Source of the DNA: an uncultured Alphaproteobacteria bacterium
GTDB taxonomy: Bacteria > Pseudomonadota > Alphaproteobacteria > Caulobacterales > Aquidulcibacteraceae
Reading direction: 5' to 3'
Assembly (NCBI GenBank): GCA_937967725.1
Contig: CALBSY010000109.1
Span: 1-8,538, forward strand
Length of the DNA stretch: 8,538 nucleotides
Of the stretch, positions 6,461-8,538 are shown piece by piece. The position numbers were made by a program, and so were the translations under genes. The notes under the pieces are model-generated. The model had not been told where the DNA came from. It searched no databases and saw only the letters and a list, made by a program, of their open reading frames with translations. The stretch's first letter is position 1. Each line of letters begins with the position of its first letter.

Positions 6461-8538
6461 ATGCGTTTAGCCGCCTTAGCCGCCGGTTTGGCCGCCGTCA
6501 TTCTTGGATCGTGCAGCACCACGGCCACGGAAACCACAACCATGCAACATGACGACCCCTACCTCTGGCTTGAGGACATTGAAGGCGACCGCGCCCTCGA
6601 TTGGGTGCGCGAACAGAACGCGCGCTCGCAGGCCGTGCTGGAAGGCGACCCCCGCTTCGAGCAATTGCACGCTGATGCGCTGGCGCTGGCCAACAACCGC
6701 GACCGCCTGCCGCTTGGCGCCGTGCGCGAAGGTTATCTCTACAATTTCTGGCAAGACGAAAACCACGTGCGCGGCATTTGGCGTCGCTCGCCCCTCGCCG
6801 ACTATGCGCGCGGTCAACCGCGTTGGGAGACGATCCTGGATGTCGACGCGTTGGCGGCGGCGGAAGGGCAGAACTGGGTCTATAAGGGCGCCGACTGCCT
6901 CGAGGGCACGACGCGATGCATGATCTCGCTTTCGGACGGCGGACGCGACGCCTCGACCTGGCGCGAATACGACGTCGCCGCGCGCCGCTTCGTCGACGGC
7001 GGCTTCGTCGTGCCTGAGGCGAAGTCGTCGACTTCCTGGGTCGACGAAAACACTCTGCTGGTCGGCACCGACTGGGGCGAAGGCACGATGACGGAGTCGG
7101 GCTATGCCTTCGTAATCAAACGCTGGACCCGCGGCACGCCGCTGGAGAGCGCCACTGAGGTGATGCGCGGACAGATCAGCGATGTTGGCGTGTTTGCCGC
7201 TTCGCTGCAGGACACCGATGGGAGCTTGCTGCCGATCGCGGTGGAAGCCGACACCTTCTTCGAAGCCACCAATTGGCGCCTGGACGGCGACGCGCCCCAA
7301 CGCATCAACCTGCCCGCAAAGGCCACAATCCAAGGGCTCTATCGCGGCTTCCTGGTGTTCACGCTGGAAGAAGAGTGGCGCGGCCTGCCACAAGGTGCGC
7401 TCGTCGCCTATCCGTTGGAAGATACAGGCGCCGCAGCGCCGCGCGCGGAGGTGCTGTTCGCCCCGGGTGCGCGGGAATCGATCGAAGGCGTATCGATCAC
7501 CAACGACGCTATCCTCGTCGCCGGCTACGAGAACGTGCGCGGGCGCATCCTGCGTATCGCCCGCAACGGAAACGCTTGGGCAACCACCCAGCTTGACCTG
7601 CCAACAACCGGCTCGGTCAACATCGCCGGCGCATCGCCGACAGAAGACGCCGCGTTCGCGGTCTACGAAGACTATCTGACGCCGGATACGCTCTACGCGC
7701 TCGAACGCGACGCCACTCAAGCGCGCGTCGTCCGTTCGCTGCCGGCGCAGTTCGACGCCACACGCTTCGTCTCCGAGCAGTACGAAGCCATCAGCAGCGA
7801 CGGCGCCCGCATCCCCTACTTCGTGGTGCGTCCTCGCGACATGGAGCTCAACGGCGAGAACCCGACATTGCTTTACGCCTATGGCGGTTTTCAGGTCTCC
7901 TATCCGCCGAGCTACAACCAATTCGTCGGCAAGCTGTGGCTGGAGCGAGGCGGCGTGTACGTGCTCGCCAACATCCGCGGCGGGGGCGAGTTCGGCCCCG
8001 CTTGGCACCAAGCCGGTCTGCGCACCAACCGCCAGATCATCTATGACGATTTCTACGCCGTCGAGCGCGACCTGGTGGAGCGCGGCATCACCAGCCCACG
8101 CCGACTCGGCATCATGGGAGGCTCGAACGGCGGCCTGCTAATGGGGGTGATGCTCAACCAGCACCCGGAGATGGTCAACGCCGCTGTTGTGCAAGTGCCG
8201 CTGCTCGACATGCTGCGCTACGATCGACTCCTGGCTGGTGCGTCCTGGGTCGACGAGTATGGCCGCCCCAGCGATCCGGTCGAAGGCGCATTCCTGCGTA
8301 CGATTTCGCCGTATCAAAATTTGCGTCCGAGCCCGGACTTCCCGCTGCCGCTCGTCATCACCTCGACTAAGGATGACCGCGTGCATCCCGGCCACGCCCG
8401 CAAGTACGTCGCACGCATGAACGAGTTGGGCATGCCTGTTCTCTATTATGCGAACATCGAAGGCGGGCACTCGGCGGCGGCCGATCTCAATCAGGCCGCT
8501 TACCGCCGGGCGCGCGCATACCCTTATATAAGGCCCGG
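6461..8538 (+). CDS. prolyl oligopeptidase family (S9A) serine peptidase with lipoprotein-type signal, 3' end cut off
   Basis: S9A peptidases cut short peptides after proline. They pair an N-terminal beta-propeller, which limits access, with a C-terminal alpha/beta-hydrolase domain. The frame gives 692 residues without a stop before the window ends. The first 18 (MRLAALAAGLAAVILGSC) are a signal with lipobox-like LGSC, so an envelope location is likely. DDPYLWLEDI (31-40) opens the S9 N-terminal domain; the propeller occupies about 80-440. The catalytic domain shows YGGF with the oxyanion-type Tyr474, NIRGGGEFG, GGSNGG with Ser555, SWVDEYG with Trp596 (aligning with the tryptophan that packs on the substrate proline in the porcine enzyme), KDDRVHP with Asp638 and Arg640, and EGGHS with His670. 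The triad is therefore complete and the enzyme should be active. Only about 10-20 C-terminal residues can be missing. Divergent from dapF; no functional link is visible. Confidence 0.95.
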   Translation, partial: MRLAALAAGLAAVILGSCSTTATETTTMQHDDPYLWLEDIEGDRALDWVREQNARSQAVLEGDPRFEQLHADALALANNRDRLPLGAVREGYLYNFWQDENHVRGIWRRSPLADYARGQPRWETILDVDALAAAEGQNWVYKGADCLEGTTRCMISLSDGGRDASTWREYDVAARRFVDGGFVVPEAKSSTSWVDENTLLVGTDWGEGTMTESGYAFVIKRWTRGTPLESATEVMRGQISDVGVFAASLQDTDGSLLPIAVEADTFFEATNWRLDGDAPQRINLPAKATIQGLYRGFLVFTLEEEWRGLPQGALVAYPLEDTGAAAPRAEVLFAPGARESIEGVSITNDAILVAGYENVRGRILRIARNGNAWATTQLDLPTTGSVNIAGASPTEDAAFAVYEDYLTPDTLYALERDATQARVVRSLPAQFDATRFVSEQYEAISSDGARIPYFVVRPRDMELNGENPTLLYAYGGFQVSYPPSYNQFVGKLWLERGGVYVLANIRGGGEFGPAWHQAGLRTNRQIIYDDFYAVERDLVERGITSPRRLGIMGGSNGGLLMGVMLNQHPEMVNAAVVQVPLLDMLRYDRLLAGASWVDEYGRPSDPVEGAFLRTISPYQNLRPSPDFPLPLVITSTKDDRVHPGHARKYVARMNELGMPVLYYANIEGGHSAAADLNQAAYRRARAYPYIRP

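Noticed and set aside
6340..6543. N-terminal extension of dapF by 68 codons to an ATG at 6543
   Set aside because: The extension has no DapF similarity, exceeds the family length, and would overlap the divergent peptidase start; MRYFKMNG at 6339 matches the family N-terminus.
6542..6544. Internal ATG as start of a cytosolic S9A peptidase
   Set aside because: AGGGAGGGG sits at good spacing before the ATG at 6461, and the intervening residues form a convincing signal sequence; the internal ATG has only a weak purine run.
6476..8011. Long 511-codon open frame on the minus strand, antisense to the S9A peptidase
   Set aside because: The plus strand encodes a complete S9A catalytic triad and domain order here. 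The antisense frame shows no family motif and is explained by GC-rich codon bias keeping the mirror frame open.
1..8538. Defence system, prophage, insertion sequence or CRISPR array
   Set aside because: No repeats, transposase, phage or nuclease/effector genes are visible; all long frames are accounted for by housekeeping or small accessory genes.

Overview
The window is GC-rich DNA with dense, closely packed genes. It looks like an ordinary chromosomal segment of an alphaproteobacterium, perhaps close to the Caulobacterales/Hyphomonadaceae. That placement is an inference from codon use, from UvrA and DapF sequence style (GVSGGGKST in the second UvrA ATP site, CGNATRC in DapF) and from the lipoprotein and S9A peptidase types. 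I see no mobile element, CRISPR array, rRNA or tRNA, and no convincing previously undescribed system.

Layout. Positions 1-2329 (+) hold the C-terminal four fifths of uvrA, the ATPase that recognises damage in nucleotide excision repair. It converges on a five-gene minus-strand array at 6339-2326, which reads, in order of transcription, dapF (diaminopimelate epimerase), a small putative lipoprotein, a two-module glyoxalase/VOC protein, and two tandem paralogous polytopic membrane proteins of unknown function. Junctions in the array are an ATGA overlap, then gaps of 4, 51 and 3 nt, so one operon is likely. The last gene's stop codon overlaps the uvrA stop codon by 4 bp. Positions 6340-6460 are a 121-nt divergent intergenic region. 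From 6461 to the window end (+) runs a prolyl oligopeptidase (S9A) with a lipoprotein-like signal sequence. Its full catalytic triad is present and only its extreme C-terminus is cut off.

How the genes relate. UvrA (DNA repair), DapF (lysine and peptidoglycan precursor synthesis) and the S9A peptidase (peptide cleavage, probably in the cell envelope) are separate functions placed side by side. The least explained part is the set of four small genes behind dapF. Three of the four products (lipoprotein and two membrane proteins) are predicted to sit in the envelope, but the sequence does not show what they do.
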